Positions 50,226 through 62,455 of a stretch of 64,000 nucleotides of DNA are shown piece after piece. This stretch comes from Megachile rotundata (Eukaryota > Arthropoda > Insecta > Hymenoptera > Megachilidae). Numbering within the stretch: the stretch's first letter is position 1; each line of letters opens with the position of its first letter. The stretch is taken from contig NC_134984.1 of the NCBI RefSeq assembly GCF_050947335.1, positions 12,195,926 through 12,259,925 on the forward strand, in the 5' to 3' direction. The translations under genes and the position numbers were made by a program. Under the pieces are notes generated by a model, which saw only the letters and a list, made by a program, of their open reading frames with translations, had not been told where the DNA came from and searched no databases.

Positions 50226-53200
50226 TACAAAGTGGACTTGTCGACCAGACTGACAGTCTGGCAGTCACTTAGAGATTTATTGAGTCGGAGTCTGCACGGA
50301 TTTTTCAAGTTTCCAAAGCAGATGGTATTAATGCACCCTGTTAACTATTACGAGTAGTGCGGTAATGCTTGCGTCTGCATCGTAAAACACTCGGAACAAT
50401 GCGCGAAGAAAACGGTTAGTCGAGAGCTATAATAACGCGTACCCAGCTATCATTCTGAACAGCTCGAAGCGATCGATCGATAAACGAATCCTTATTTGGA
50501 TCCATAAATAACTGAGACCATTATAGTTATGACATACAGAATGGCCACTTCTACCTTGCAATATGAACTGAACTTGGCTCTAAATTATCCGACAACCCGA
50601 GCAGTCATCGTACTTTCTTGTTACTCATTTCTTATTCTGTTGTCCTTAGAGGTAATTATTTCGCGGAACATTTACATGATTCTGTCGGATCGCAAGTTAT
50701 TAGTGTCTGTTTAGAATTTCGTAAAAGGAAGAATATGTCGATTTAATGGTAGTTATCCTGGTCAAATGTCAGACGTCTGGGACTCTTTGTCATTATGCCA
50801 TTCCGTTGTTAGCGTCGCCAAATAAGGACAGTGAAGGCACGTGTTCGATCGCAATCGTAAGTACGATTAAAAATATTCTCGTGTGAAATTTCGTTCCCAA
50901 TCCGAAGAGTAAGCACGGAACTTTCGCTCGCGTGGATTCTCGCAATTACTCGCGGAAGAGAATTCGATTTCGAGAAGGTGAACGTTCGACAAGTTTTCTG
51001 TGAATGCTCAACGCGTAGATACACTTGTCAAATCGAACGTGTAATTCAACGAAGAATTGTGGCGTTACCACATTTGTGGCATCTTTAGATCTAAATTCAG
51101 AGAAATCTGCTTTTGGTGAGATGCTCAATGGACAATGTAACGAAACACTCTTACAAAGTTAGTAGTCTACCAAGTGGAAAGTTCAAGTTCATTTCACAAT
51201 TCAGTAATTAAATCAACTAAACTTTCTTTCTATTAATATGTCAGACACACAGTGTGGTATAATCGTAGTAACAGAAGTGATTGCACAAGGAAGAAACATA
51301 GAATAAAATATTTGAACAAGACTTGCTCCAAGAAAACAGTTTGGAGATTCGACAAAATATTCGTAAAAAATTTTATTCACAGCAAAAAAGAAGATTATTA
51401 ATTCTTCAATTAATTCAATAGATGTTATTGGTTTATGTAAGCAATTTTTAATATCGATCAAATCATTCTTCCATTATGTATTCAATTCAATCAATTACTG
51501 ACTACCAAGTATTATACCTAAAGAATAGGTATTATACCTAATATAGGTAAAGAATCCTTGATGAACAGTTAAACCTAACCCATGAAATCTAACTATTTCT
51601 TAAACACAACCTATGAAAGGGTTTTCAGGGTGGTCGGGGTCAAGCATATTTTGCATCACGCAAGAAAAGCACCCACGCGTTACACGCATGGCCGTCAAGG
51701 ATGTCGACGCATGTCCGATATGATTAAACATCGGACAATTGTCTACCTACGTCGCAAATGAGATCCTGTTCCTTCGGCATAGACTCAGTGTCTTACGCGT
51801 TATCTCGAAATCGACCAGAATGGCGCAACTCGGCTGCTCCATTAGTCTTGCAAGATATTGACGCGCGATTTCATACACCGTTATTTGCCATTGTTTTTCA
51901 GACGGGTGTTGTTTAACCTTTCAAACGCCGCATATACGCCCTGCTCCAACTTCATTCTCCTTCTACGAAGCTTATTAATTCTGCTTTTGTTCTGAAAATT
52001 ATTGGGGGGAAATTAATTGATGACTCTTTTGATAGACTGTCTTTTGTTGGTTAAAATATATTTAATGTTTTATAAGTCTTCGTTGCAATAATTCTTTTTG
52101 CAATGGAAGAAGACTCATAGGTTATCTTTCTGCATTTCAGTATTTTATTGACCTTTAGATTTTATTTCGAAAATGACTTTGTAATGAATATATTCGTTAA
52201 ATGCATAAACTTGTTACACTTATTAAGTGTAAAAATGATAGCAGTAAAAATAATGGTAGTTTGAAGGTTAGGTGAAACCGTGTAATCAAAATGGCGGATC
52301 TATCGTAACCTAATGGTTTGTTTACCACATATTTTCCCAATCTTGGTAATATTCATGATACGTAGCTAAAAGTTACAAAATTCGCACAACCCAATTTCCC
52401 TGCTCTTCGCAATTAAATCCCGCATGCATAATGAATTCTATCGCTTTCACGGTCATCCGCGCCGCCCACGTGATCGTCTATTTCCTAAGCTTCAGCAAAC
52501 ATAATCAAAGTTGAGGACGCTCGAACTCGTCCTCCAAGAAAATGAGGTTTCACCTTCTCCGTGCTAGATTTTCACCGATTCAGACAACGAAATCGAAACG
52601 GATCGCTGGAAAGACTTTCTTCGACGAACTTGTGCAATTTATCTGGTTCGTGACATTCGCGCAATTAACCTGGCCAAACTGCTCATGAAAATTAATGACT
52701 TGTCGCTCGCGGCGATTGCGTACCTTCCTTCTTCCGCAACATCGATTTCTTCACGAAATCGAGTTTAGAATATCGTGAACACGTGGTCGGGTAATAAACT
52801 GGCGCAACTTGCCCCGCGTGAAAACGGATAATGCGTTAACGTAACGAGAACAATGGCTCACACGGCTGGCCGTAACTCGTTACAATAACATGGAACGGTG
52901 AATTACTGTGGGCTCTTTAAGTTTTGGGAATTCTGATTTAATGACGATAGCGGATTTCTGTGTTCATGTATTAACGCAGGTAACGGTGTGGTACAAAAGT
53001 GAACAGTTTCATAATTCAAGTAACAGCATCAAAGAGTATCAACAGTTTTATAATTCAAGTGAAGTATCAAAGAGTACCAAACTGAAGAAAAAACGGGAAA
53101 AAATTAACAACGAAATTAAATTGAGAATGTAGTACTTTTTTACCAGAGTTAGTGTCATTTGAGGAAAAAAATTGTCTAGAGAAAAGAACAGAATGCGGTC

Positions 53201-54618
53201 TCCATAGGCGGTGGGATTATTTTCATCGTAGACACCGTGTGATCATCGCGTGGACTAATTAATTAAGGAATCCGTGAAAAAGGATTCAGCAAGATTCCCA
53301 GCCGAGATATTCAACCGAGACGATTGCGTTTGAAACGCGTATACAACCATACATCTTTTTCTTTATCCTTGTTCGCGGAAATTAAAGATCCCGGATCCCG
53401 GCTTGTTGTTCATGCCACGACTGAAAATAACGATAGTCGGTTGTTAGCCCGCACACTTTTTCACCGATCGGTCGATCCTACGCGCTCTAATCTCTCGGAT
53501 GGCGCCGCTATAAATAATCTTTAACTACGACCGTCTCGACACTCGTGTTCCAGGATGTGAACCGTGCTTCGCATTCTTACTTTTGGAATTTGTACAAAAC
53601 AAAATTTGCTTATTTTTCGATATGGATGCGAGGATGTAAACATCTTTTAGGATGCAGACATCTTGTAGAACGCTGACATCTTGTAGGACGCTATGTAAAT
53701 ATTAAGTGTACATTCGTTTATTTATTAAATCGTGAAGAATGCAATAATAGTTATGTTGTCACTTGTGGTAATAGTTGTGTTGTCAATGATGGTAATAGTT
53801 GTGTTCTCAATTAACAATGACATGTTAGAGAATAAATCTGAACGTCACCTCAAAGTCAGTCTTTACACTTAACGTCCGCCATCTTGCAGAACCAGTAAAA
53901 TGACGAATTTAACCAAAGTGCGACTTTAGTCGCAAACATTTCCTTTCTTTCGCATTTTGGTGAATAAAATAAGAAAGCTGGTAGTCCGGCTTTCAAGGTC
54001 TCGTCCTGTCCCTCGTAAGCGGGAAAGGGTAACGCTTCGCGATTTCCACAGCCTCCTAAAAATATCTTGAACCCGGAGTTCGAGTCGTCCTTGTGCTTTC
54101 CTTTGTCGTTACTGTTCCGGCCTGATAACGAGAGCGCAGTACATCCTGTTGCTTCTCATTGGTCGATCGATCCGTTCGCTGTACGTTCACTCGAATTTTA
54201 TATGTAATTATTCTCGCTCGTTCTTGAACCCCGGTATGCATACGTTTATCCACGCGTTTAAGACTTGTCGGAGTCCGCTGAGAAATGGAGAAACCATTTT
54301 CGTCGACCTCGATAAATCGGCCCAAACAAAACAAGAGCTGCTCGAGTATTTGACCTTCGTTTACGAAACTGCAGGACCGGTCTCGTTTCCGGATACCCTC
54401 GGGCAATAAACAATTTTTTGATTGTGCAATGGAGATCGATCTCTAAATCGCTGCCAGACGATCAGCCTTGTCCTTGCTGACCTCGACCGTCGATTGGGCG
54501 TAGCACAACAGAATTGACACTGCTTTTTTTTGAGAAAGGTTGGACAAGATTTCGACACTCTATTTATGTAATATTTAGGTTGCAACCTCGATGCGGAGAA
54601 ATACCAAGGCTATTACTG
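50226..54618. other. Unassigned, no gene recognised; two tiny tandem repeats
   Basis: Mostly unique sequence. A roughly 18-bp repeat 'gacatcttgtaggacgct' occurs three to four times at 53632-53692, and a 27-bp repeat 'ggtaatagttgtgttgtcaa' three times at 53747-53815. YY1-type ATGGCGG/CCGCCATCTTG words occur at 52291 and about 53876. Frames such as 54149-54409 have no recognisable domain. Confidence 0.4.
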
Positions 54619-54756
54619 CACTTTCTGTTATAAAAGTGTTGGATCCAAAATGAAAATTTTGGAGTTTAAAATTAATCTTGCAAGATAATTTGATGTATAT
54701 AAGATTTTAGATGTTACACTGTATCGAACTTAGGAATTTAGGTTTAGGTTAGGTCT
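54619..54756 (+). repeat. Direct repeat flanking TTAGGTT element copy 2, left
   Basis: It begins 'actttctgttataaa' and ends near 'aggaatttaggtttaggtta'. It matches 55350-55491 in the same orientation with about four-fifths identity by eye. It contains the shared words 'ttggatccaaaat' and 'agattttagatgttac'. Confidence 0.75.
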
Positions 54757-55337
54757 TGTTTTTCGTCGTTCGACTTTAATTTCTATTGAAAGTGTAGGTC
54801 AAATGGAGTCATACATCTTGTTACGTTACTCTTCTATTTTATTATGCTATTAGTCTATTGTACAATTATGTTATTACCTAGTAGGTTAGGTTAGATCAAA
54901 GTTAAGTTGGGTTATGTTACATTAAGGTTCAGTTAGGTAGGTTAGGTTGGATTAAACGTTGAGTAGATTAGGTTAGATTAAAATTAAGTTGGGTGGGTTA
55001 TATTACATTAAGGTTCAGTTTGGTATGTTAGGTTAGATCAAAGTTAAATTGGATGGGTTAGATTACATTAAGGTTCAGTTAGGTAGGTTAGGTTAGATTA
55101 AACGTTGAGTTCATTAGGTTAGATTAAATTAAGGTGCAGTTGGGTAGGTTAAGTAAGTTTGAACATTATGTTGAATAGATTAGGTTACATTAAAGTTAAA
55201 TTAAATTTCATTACCTACTATTCTATTATTTTATTTTTATACATTTTCTTAAATTGCTACTCGTTATTTTAAATACAAGCTGTTTTTCTCAAATATTTTC
55301 TCAAAATGTTTTCCAACTTGTGTCAAAAATTATTTTA
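54757..55337 (+). repeat. Dispersed TTAGGTT-rich element, copy 2
   Basis: Same family as 45180-46092, with matching left and right flanks and a shorter core (about 54885-55200, five or so units). Unlike copy 1 it sits between a pair of roughly 140-bp direct repeats. Confidence 0.85.
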
Positions 55338-55349
55338 GAAATTATTTTA

Positions 55350-55491
55350 TACTTTCTGTTATAAAGCTATTGGATCCAAAATAAAAATTTTTGGGTTTAA
55401 AATTTATTGTATACGATAATAAATTTGTTGTACATCAGATTTTAGACGTTACATTGTATCAAACTTAGGAATTTAGGCTTAGGCTAGGACT
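55350..55491 (+). repeat. Direct repeat flanking TTAGGTT element copy 2, right
   Basis: Right partner of 54619-54756, about 735 bp downstream, same orientation. Neither sequence is visible next to copy 1 at 45 kb. Confidence 0.75.
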
Positions 55492-58128
55492 TAAATTATG
55501 GCGATGTAAAGTGGTACGTCTGAAGCCGATTCATAACAAGTTTCATTCGTAATAATAATGAATAATATGCGATTATATAAAATGATATTGCGACAGAAAT
55601 AAACGAGGCCAAGTTATGGTATCACACGTCCCTATTACGTGTTCCAGTTTCTAGCGACGGCAATATAACGAGACTATCAGTTCGCCTTTCTATCAGTGGA
55701 AGGTCTTGCGTGCGCGTTAACACGTTGGCTACGTGCCACGCGTGTTTCTTAATGCTGTATACGGTTACCGTCCGATTTCCGTGGGAGTGTTCAGAATCGG
55801 TCCCACGGATCGATCAAGGTTTTACGTTACCGATCGCGACCGCGCGAGAAAGGAACGAACCTCCCTCCATTTCTTTCTTTCTTTCTCTCGTTTCGCGCCT
55901 ATTTTACCCTCTCTACCGTTGTCTCGAGTCCATTGTCGACCGATTAACAGCGTGATAAGATCTCCCGGCAAAACCACGTCTTTGAACGCAGTACTTTGTG
56001 TTTTTCGTAAGAGACTTGCGCAATGTTCGTGGGTAGCTCAGGAGAGAACGACTTTCCTGCCAACCAACGGGGATGACGGATGTTTTCTTCAACTCTTTGC
56101 CTCGTTTCCCGGCTCCTTCTTTTCTCACTGGGTCAATAAAGGTAGCTTGTGAAGTATGATCAACGCTGACGTTGATTACACCGATTCGAGCTTTGACGTC
56201 AATGAGTATGGACGTATTGTTGGTTATTGTAATGATACAGGATAAATCACTGTGAAGAAATCCTGTGGATTTATCGCGCAAATTACGCTGCCTTAATGGA
56301 AACGGATGCTGTTATTGCTTTAATGGATCCAAACATCGATAAAAATAATCGGTCGACTTTTTGCAATTTTTAATTCACTGTGGAGATATTTGTAACAAAT
56401 TTCAAGGATTTCAAATTGTTAATTCAAGGTGGAATTAAATGAGTATTGCTGTTAGTTCGATAATTAACCGCGTCCGGGGCTCCAGTGAATTCAACAGTCC
56501 ACCACAGAATATACTTTGAAGATAATAACACGCGTGAAACAGAAAAACTCGATGGATCCGTTCCCAGAGAATTTTCCCTAACTATAACTTCTCTCACATG
56601 ACACGCGTCCCAATTGCTATGTCCGCACGTGAAATTAACTCGTTTTTCTAACTCGCGTTGGCGGTCTCCGATTTTCTCCACCTTCGATCGATTTCCTTTC
56701 CGCGCGCCGTAAAACCAACCTCGATTACGTATCGTATCGCATATGGACTCTCGACGTTCCTTCGAAAACGTTTGCATAATGCACTTACCTGAACGGAACG
56801 AAAGGCGAATGCAGCCTTCTCTGCTAAATTTCAACCGTAATTTCTGTCACGAATCGCGGCGCTCGATCATTGCCCGAAACGAGGAAATCGAGACGATTTT
56901 CGCGACGGACCTTCGCGATGGGTCCTTCCGGTCTCGGAGAAACGTGTGCACGCAAGTAAACGCGTGCTCGGAGAAAGTAATTACGATTATATTTATCGGA
57001 CGTATCTTTGCTTGTGCAAATCTTTTTCATTCATCGGGAAATCTCGTGCAGCGTATTGTGTGATGTAACGTTCATGCTCGAACGAGTGTAAAAAATATTT
57101 TCAAAAAGAAATAGTGGATTTATCGGGGAGATCGGGCTGTTGGACGCAACATTATGACGCCTCAAAGTCGACGATAAAAATGAATAACTTTCTTTATTAT
57201 TCTTAGAATATTATTTATTTCTTACAATTAGAATAACTTCCTCGTTCCATATGTAGATTTACTGTTTTCCGCACTCTAGCAGTTGCAACACATTTCTCGC
57301 GAAAGTCGTCCTTCCAGATATGCAAAATTCGCTGTCGCCAAGTTTCTCAAATATCTTGAAGTGTTCAACTCTTCTAATAGAGTTCTCGAAGTGTTCATTT
57401 CGAGTAGCTATCGTTTTTCAAGGTGAAATTATTATATCTAGTAGAGCGTAAACGCAGAAATTAGCACGTACGTGATCAGCTTTTGTTAGCGAGATTAATT
57501 AGATTGCAACTCATTAGGAACCTCATTATGTATTTCAAAATGGATATTAGCGATTCCACGAGCGGTATACAGCTTGTCATTCATTACCATCTATACGGAG
57601 ATATACGATTGCATAAAAATGATAAAAAGCGATCGAGCATTAGACGCGTGGCACGCGTGCGAGAGTGACCGGTTCTCTATATAGGAAAGTGTGCAGCTTT
57701 TTAACGCGTTCTGCGGAACCCGAGTCCCTACAATTCGAACTCGTAAACCACAATTACCGTATTCCTTTTTGTCCACGGACCACCAATGGAAAGCACAGAT
57801 ATCGTATTTCTTTCCTGAATCTATACTGTCGTCATTAGCACGTGGGAAATCATTCGTGAATAATCGTTCTTTGCGCGAAAAGGAAACTTGCTCTTTTACA
57901 TACTTTCCCACTGTTTTTTAACCAAAGCTGTTTCATTCATTTCTCCGACGAATCTGAGAAGTTAAAAGACACTACATTCTTCAAAATGCGGGTTTTCCGG
58001 AAGAGAAAAGGGCTGGTAAGAGGTCCAAGGGTGTTCCGGCTAGGAATTGGTCTCGTCTCCGTACATCGCATTGGTGTGAGACGACTCGATTTTCTTAGAT
58101 TCGACGCTCGAAATTTTTAACGCTCGAA
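55492..58128. other. Unassigned, no gene recognised
   Basis: Unique sequence with a CpG-rich stretch at 55680-56140 and another at 56560-57000. Open frames of 60-139 codons lack motifs and splice support. Confidence 0.4.
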
Positions 58129-58488
58129 AATGAAGTTTTTATGAGTGCAGCACCCATCAGAGGACTTTCCTACAGGGTGCTCTGGTCGCTTTAGATAGTA
58201 ATAAATACTTTGTACAGAATAAAGTCGAATTTTCGAAGGTGCATGAGTGAGACAGACGCTGATCTAGGAAAACAAGATGGCCGCCGCGGGACACTCGCCT
58301 AAACGCTCGAATATTGCGAAAATGAAGTTTTTAAGAGTACAGCACCCATCAGTGGACTTTCCTACAGGGTGCTCTGGTCGCTTTAGATAGTAATAAATAC
58401 TTTGTACAGAATAAAGTCGAATTTTCGAAGGTGCATTAGTGAGACAGACGCTGATATACGCAAGCAAGATGGCCGCCGCGGGACACTC
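58129..58488. repeat. Recent 192-bp tandem duplication with YY1-like motif
   Basis: Two adjacent copies with period 192 bp, starting 'aaaatgaagttttta' and ending at 58296 and 58488 with 'aagatggccgccgcgggaca'. They differ at only a small number of positions by eye, so the duplication looks young. Each copy contains CAAGATGGCCGCC, a close match to the YY1/Pho-type site. Confidence 0.92.
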
Positions 58489-61400
58489 CTGAGTTATCAG
58501 GGTTTCTTACACCAATTGATACTTCATCTTATTGTTAGATTACTATTTTTATCTTGCGATTTCATACACTGTCAAAAATATGGCAGTCAGTAAATAGTTA
58601 CACATTAAATTATTTACTAATAAAAATAGAGCATTGCAATTTCAGACCCGATACGAATTTTTTTTTGTGCACTCGTTGCCTCTGAAAAGGAAGACACTGG
58701 TCTTTTGTGCACCGAGTCTCAAAGGGTTTCAAACTTTTTCAATCATAAGCTTTCAATTATTTTTCTGCAATCGAAAATAATTTCGGCAGTGAGAATTTCA
58801 GCAACGAAAATTTCGAAAATTTAGTTATATCTATATAAATCGCTGATGCATTGGTACAAGAGGTACCCGTACAATTGGTGCACTGATCCGTGTAATATTT
58901 TATGTAACAAAGCGAATGAGTCCAGCGGGGGTTTCAAAGACAAGAAAAGAATAACAAAAAGATAATAGCAAGTCAATAACAAGAGTTCATTTCAACCCAC
59001 GACTTGCAACTTCATAAGACTTCAACGTGAACAATTGTTCACGAAACGAGAACACCGGTCGAAACGCCACGAGATATTTTCGGCAGCCCTGAAACGAGGG
59101 CTATCGAACGGCGTGCAAAATCGGGTAATAAGTCGATGTCGAAGGTTCTCGTAACGATTTCACTTTCACTGTCCCCGGGGTCAAAAGAAGTAGAATTCGG
59201 CGTCGTTCGCCAATCGGAATCGTTGTTTGCTACCCGGGGAAAGGCTGTGGAAACGCTTGTCTCAAGGCTACCGGAATACCTCTACTTTTATTACCTGTTT
59301 CTTTTATTCAAGTTGAACGTGTCGCATACGTTCACTCTCGGAATCAAACTATAAATTAATCGTCGTCCTCTTTCCCTGCCTGCCTTTTTCGGTGTTCTTG
59401 ACGTCACCTGGGTACGCGGAACTAAATCAATGTCCGTCTGTGATCATTTATTTCCTGCATCCTTTCTGTATTATTGGAAATTATTTTGGGTATTGTTCAA
59501 ATCGACTTCTTCTTCGCTTTCGTGACATTTCATGATCTGCTGGATATTGTTGAAGTGTAAAAGATAATTTATAGTTCAAGAGAGATGATGTTATTAAAGA
59601 GACATAGTTAAAATCCTCGTAATACTTCCAAACCTATTAATCAGAGAAGCTGTATTATTATTCAGAGAAGATATACTATTATTTAGAAAAGCTGTGCTAT
59701 TATTCAAAGAAGCTGTGCTATTATTCCCAGAACATTATTATTATATTATTGACAATGAAGTACTTAAACAAATTTAAACAGTTAAAATTGCTCAGCTAAT
59801 TCGTTCACAAAGGGTCGAGTAAGAAATTTTCAAGTTCCTCCTAGAATTGAAATGGTTTCGTAATCGCATATCACGTCGTCCCGATCCAATTAAGTAACCC
59901 TCGTCAATACCGATATGTTAATGAACTTTCGGTGTCGAGGATCGATCGTTTACACGCACGACGCCATCCACTTTTACTGTTCGAACTGTAAACGGCGCGA
60001 AGGTCGTCACCGATTTGGAAGCGGGTTAAAACGGCTCGATCATGACGCTCAACATGACTTTGATCTATTTTTCAGCGCACGATCGAGCTCTCGATCACGA
60101 ATCGATTGCGTCACAACGAAGCCTTTTGTGTCGTCGTTGTTGTCGTCGCTCGCCTGCGTGCTCTCTGCTTAATCGCTCGACAAACGGGCTCCTTCGACTG
60201 GACGCGTTCGATTGCGTAACGTATACTCGTTGCTAGTGATGGGATCAAGTTCAATATGTTTTTGTACAGTTTTAATCGAGCAATTTTGTTATTTTTAATA
60301 AATTTAAGATTTTTTTATTCTTTCAGGGAGATGAAAATTTCCTGATTTTTCAAGTTTTATATTTTTATATTTTGTCATTGCTCTATCAAGTTATATATTT
60401 TTATATTTTGTCATTGCTCTGGCAAGTTTAATATTTTTGTATTTTGTAATTGCTCTTCCAAGCTTCATATTTTTATTTTATCAAATTATTCATTTTTTCA
60501 AGTTTTATAGTTTTATATTTCAGATCATCTAACCTTTTAATTTTCATATTCTTATGCTTTCAAATCATTCTTCCACTCAACCATTCTTCATATTCTTATT
60601 AAATTTTCTTCAGTCCAAATTTCCTTATTCTTTTCATATTTCTAAATCCGCAAAAGTCCATATTTTCAAATTTTCAACTTTCCAAACTCATAGATTCCTA
60701 ACAAGGAACGAGTCTGCTGGTTTCACCACGTTGCCCATATAACAAATAAAAAAATTCAAAGAAAAAAGTTTACGTAAGTAAACTTTCCTCCAAAGAGTCC
60801 CAATTTAGCAGGAAAGGATACCCTCGACAGCTGCTTTTCATTATAGCTTCTTATAGCAAATCTTGTTTAAATTCCCCAAGTTCGTGGAAGTCTAAAATTA
60901 TAAATCGTTCAAGCCCCGTTCTATCGTGCTCATTAGCGAAACGACTTGTCTCCCTAGGCGAGTGTCGAACCTTTTGATCGATAATCGACACGCGGTCGGC
61001 TCCCGCCATGGTCAGCTGATCGAGTTGAAATCGAGATCCTTACCACGTAGAAACGTTCACCCGGTTACATGCAGAAACTCGAGCAACGTGTGTGTGCTGG
61101 TCGATTACGTGGGTGCGATTGGTCGAACGAGGAGAACGCGAAGAAACTGCAGGAGCGTGACAAGGAATACTCGGATAAGCCATAGCTCTCCCGTTGACGC
61201 GTGCATCTAACGATCTATTCTAACAGACCATCGGTTGCTTCACCTTAAATCAAGGATGGCTGGCTAACGGTTAGCCAACAAACGCTTTCGTAGCCTTCAC
61301 AGTTTTCGAGCACAATGAGCGTTGCGCGTGCCGAAAATTAATTGGAACGAGAGATAGGCAGATAGATCGATCGGAGTATCTGAACAAGGGGTATTTGTTG

Positions 61401-62014
61401 GGAAATAGGTGCCAGGAGCACGTGTGCACGTCTGATCTTTAGCCGCGATACCGTTTGATTTCTAACTCGCGGGGATTCAAGGCGAACGAACAGGTAACCT
61501 TACTGCATTTTTATTAGTCCTAAAGAGAATGGGGCCCTGGGAACATTACGGAAAATAGGGTCATTTGGAAGAGGCCAGGTATTCAAGCTCCAAATATACC
61601 TAATTCGTACAATGAGAGTGCCTTACGGTACATAATCCTTTGCGTTGTCTTTCTCAAAGGGTCATTTTAAATGGTCAAATCTTCAGCAGGTAGTATTTGA
61701 GCAAATATTCTCTTTCGTTATGTATAGAACGAGCAAATCCAATGCGAATTTCCGCACTGTTTCTCGACGGAAATTTCTCTCATTTGATTGATCAGCAATC
61801 GTAATTCAGTGGAAGACAAAATACACAATATGTCGGGAAAGTAATGGAATTTTTTAAGGAAAATTAGCGTCATCTATTAAAACAATATTTTATCTGAAAA
61901 CAGTATCCCCTATAAAACACAGCAATCATCATTGAAATCGAGCAACGAATTGCAAACTTATAGCGTTTAATGCGACAGAAATCTGCGTACTTCAACATCC
62001 TCCAAATTCCACCA
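58489..62014. other. Unassigned, no gene recognised
   Basis: Contains a Blimp-1-type site at 59158-59171, a short 'ctgtgctattattcaaagaag' repeat at 59645-59725, and an AT-rich tandem ('gcaagttttatatttttata') at 60350-60450. GC-richer, CpG-rich patches at 59880-60235 and 60920-61210 have open frames without motifs. Confidence 0.4.
59158..59171 (-). promoter_or_regulatory. Second consensus Blimp-1/PRDM1 site
   Basis: On the minus strand it is CAGTGAAAGTGAAA, identical over 14 bp to the site upstream of FAM76. No neighbouring promoter is known here; role is inferred only. Confidence 0.25.
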
Positions 62015-62455
62015 TACATCGTAATTCCACGCGTTGTAGTTCTACGCGGCGTAGATCCACGCGTTATTAATTCCACGCGTCGTAATTCCATGCACCGTAA
62101 TTCCCCGCCCTGTAATACCATGCGTCAAATTCTACGCGCTGTAATTCCACCATCCGTACTTCTACGCGCTACAATTCCATGCACCGTAATTCCACGCGAT
62201 GTAGTTCCACGCGTCATAATTCCACGCATTGTAATTCCACGCGTTATTAATTCCACGCGCCGTAGTTCCACGCGTCATAATTCCACGCCTTGTAATTCCG
62301 CGCGTTATTAATTCCACGCGTCGTAATTCCATGCACCGTAATTCCACGCATTGTAATTCCGCGCGTCGTAATTCCATGCACCGTAATTCCCCGCGCTGTA
62401 ATACCATGCGGCGTACTTCTTCGCGCTGTAATTCCACACGCAATTTTATGACACT
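62015..62455. repeat. Short-period ACGCGT minisatellite (13-17 bp unit)
   Basis: About thirty copies of 'gtaattccacgcgt' with variants such as 'gtaattccatgcacc' and 'attaattccacgcgt'. The unit is 13-17 bp. The first bases of the window carry the same word in reverse complement, and the arrays at 4.5 and 12.6 kb share the CACGCGTT core. Frames on both strands through it are repeat artefacts. Confidence 0.9.

Noticed and set aside
54149..54409. 86-codon plus-strand frame ending in an acidic, aromatic segment
   Set aside because: Looks mildly coding-like (ETIFVDLDKSAQTKQELLEY) but has no recognisable family or splice structure; not enough to call.
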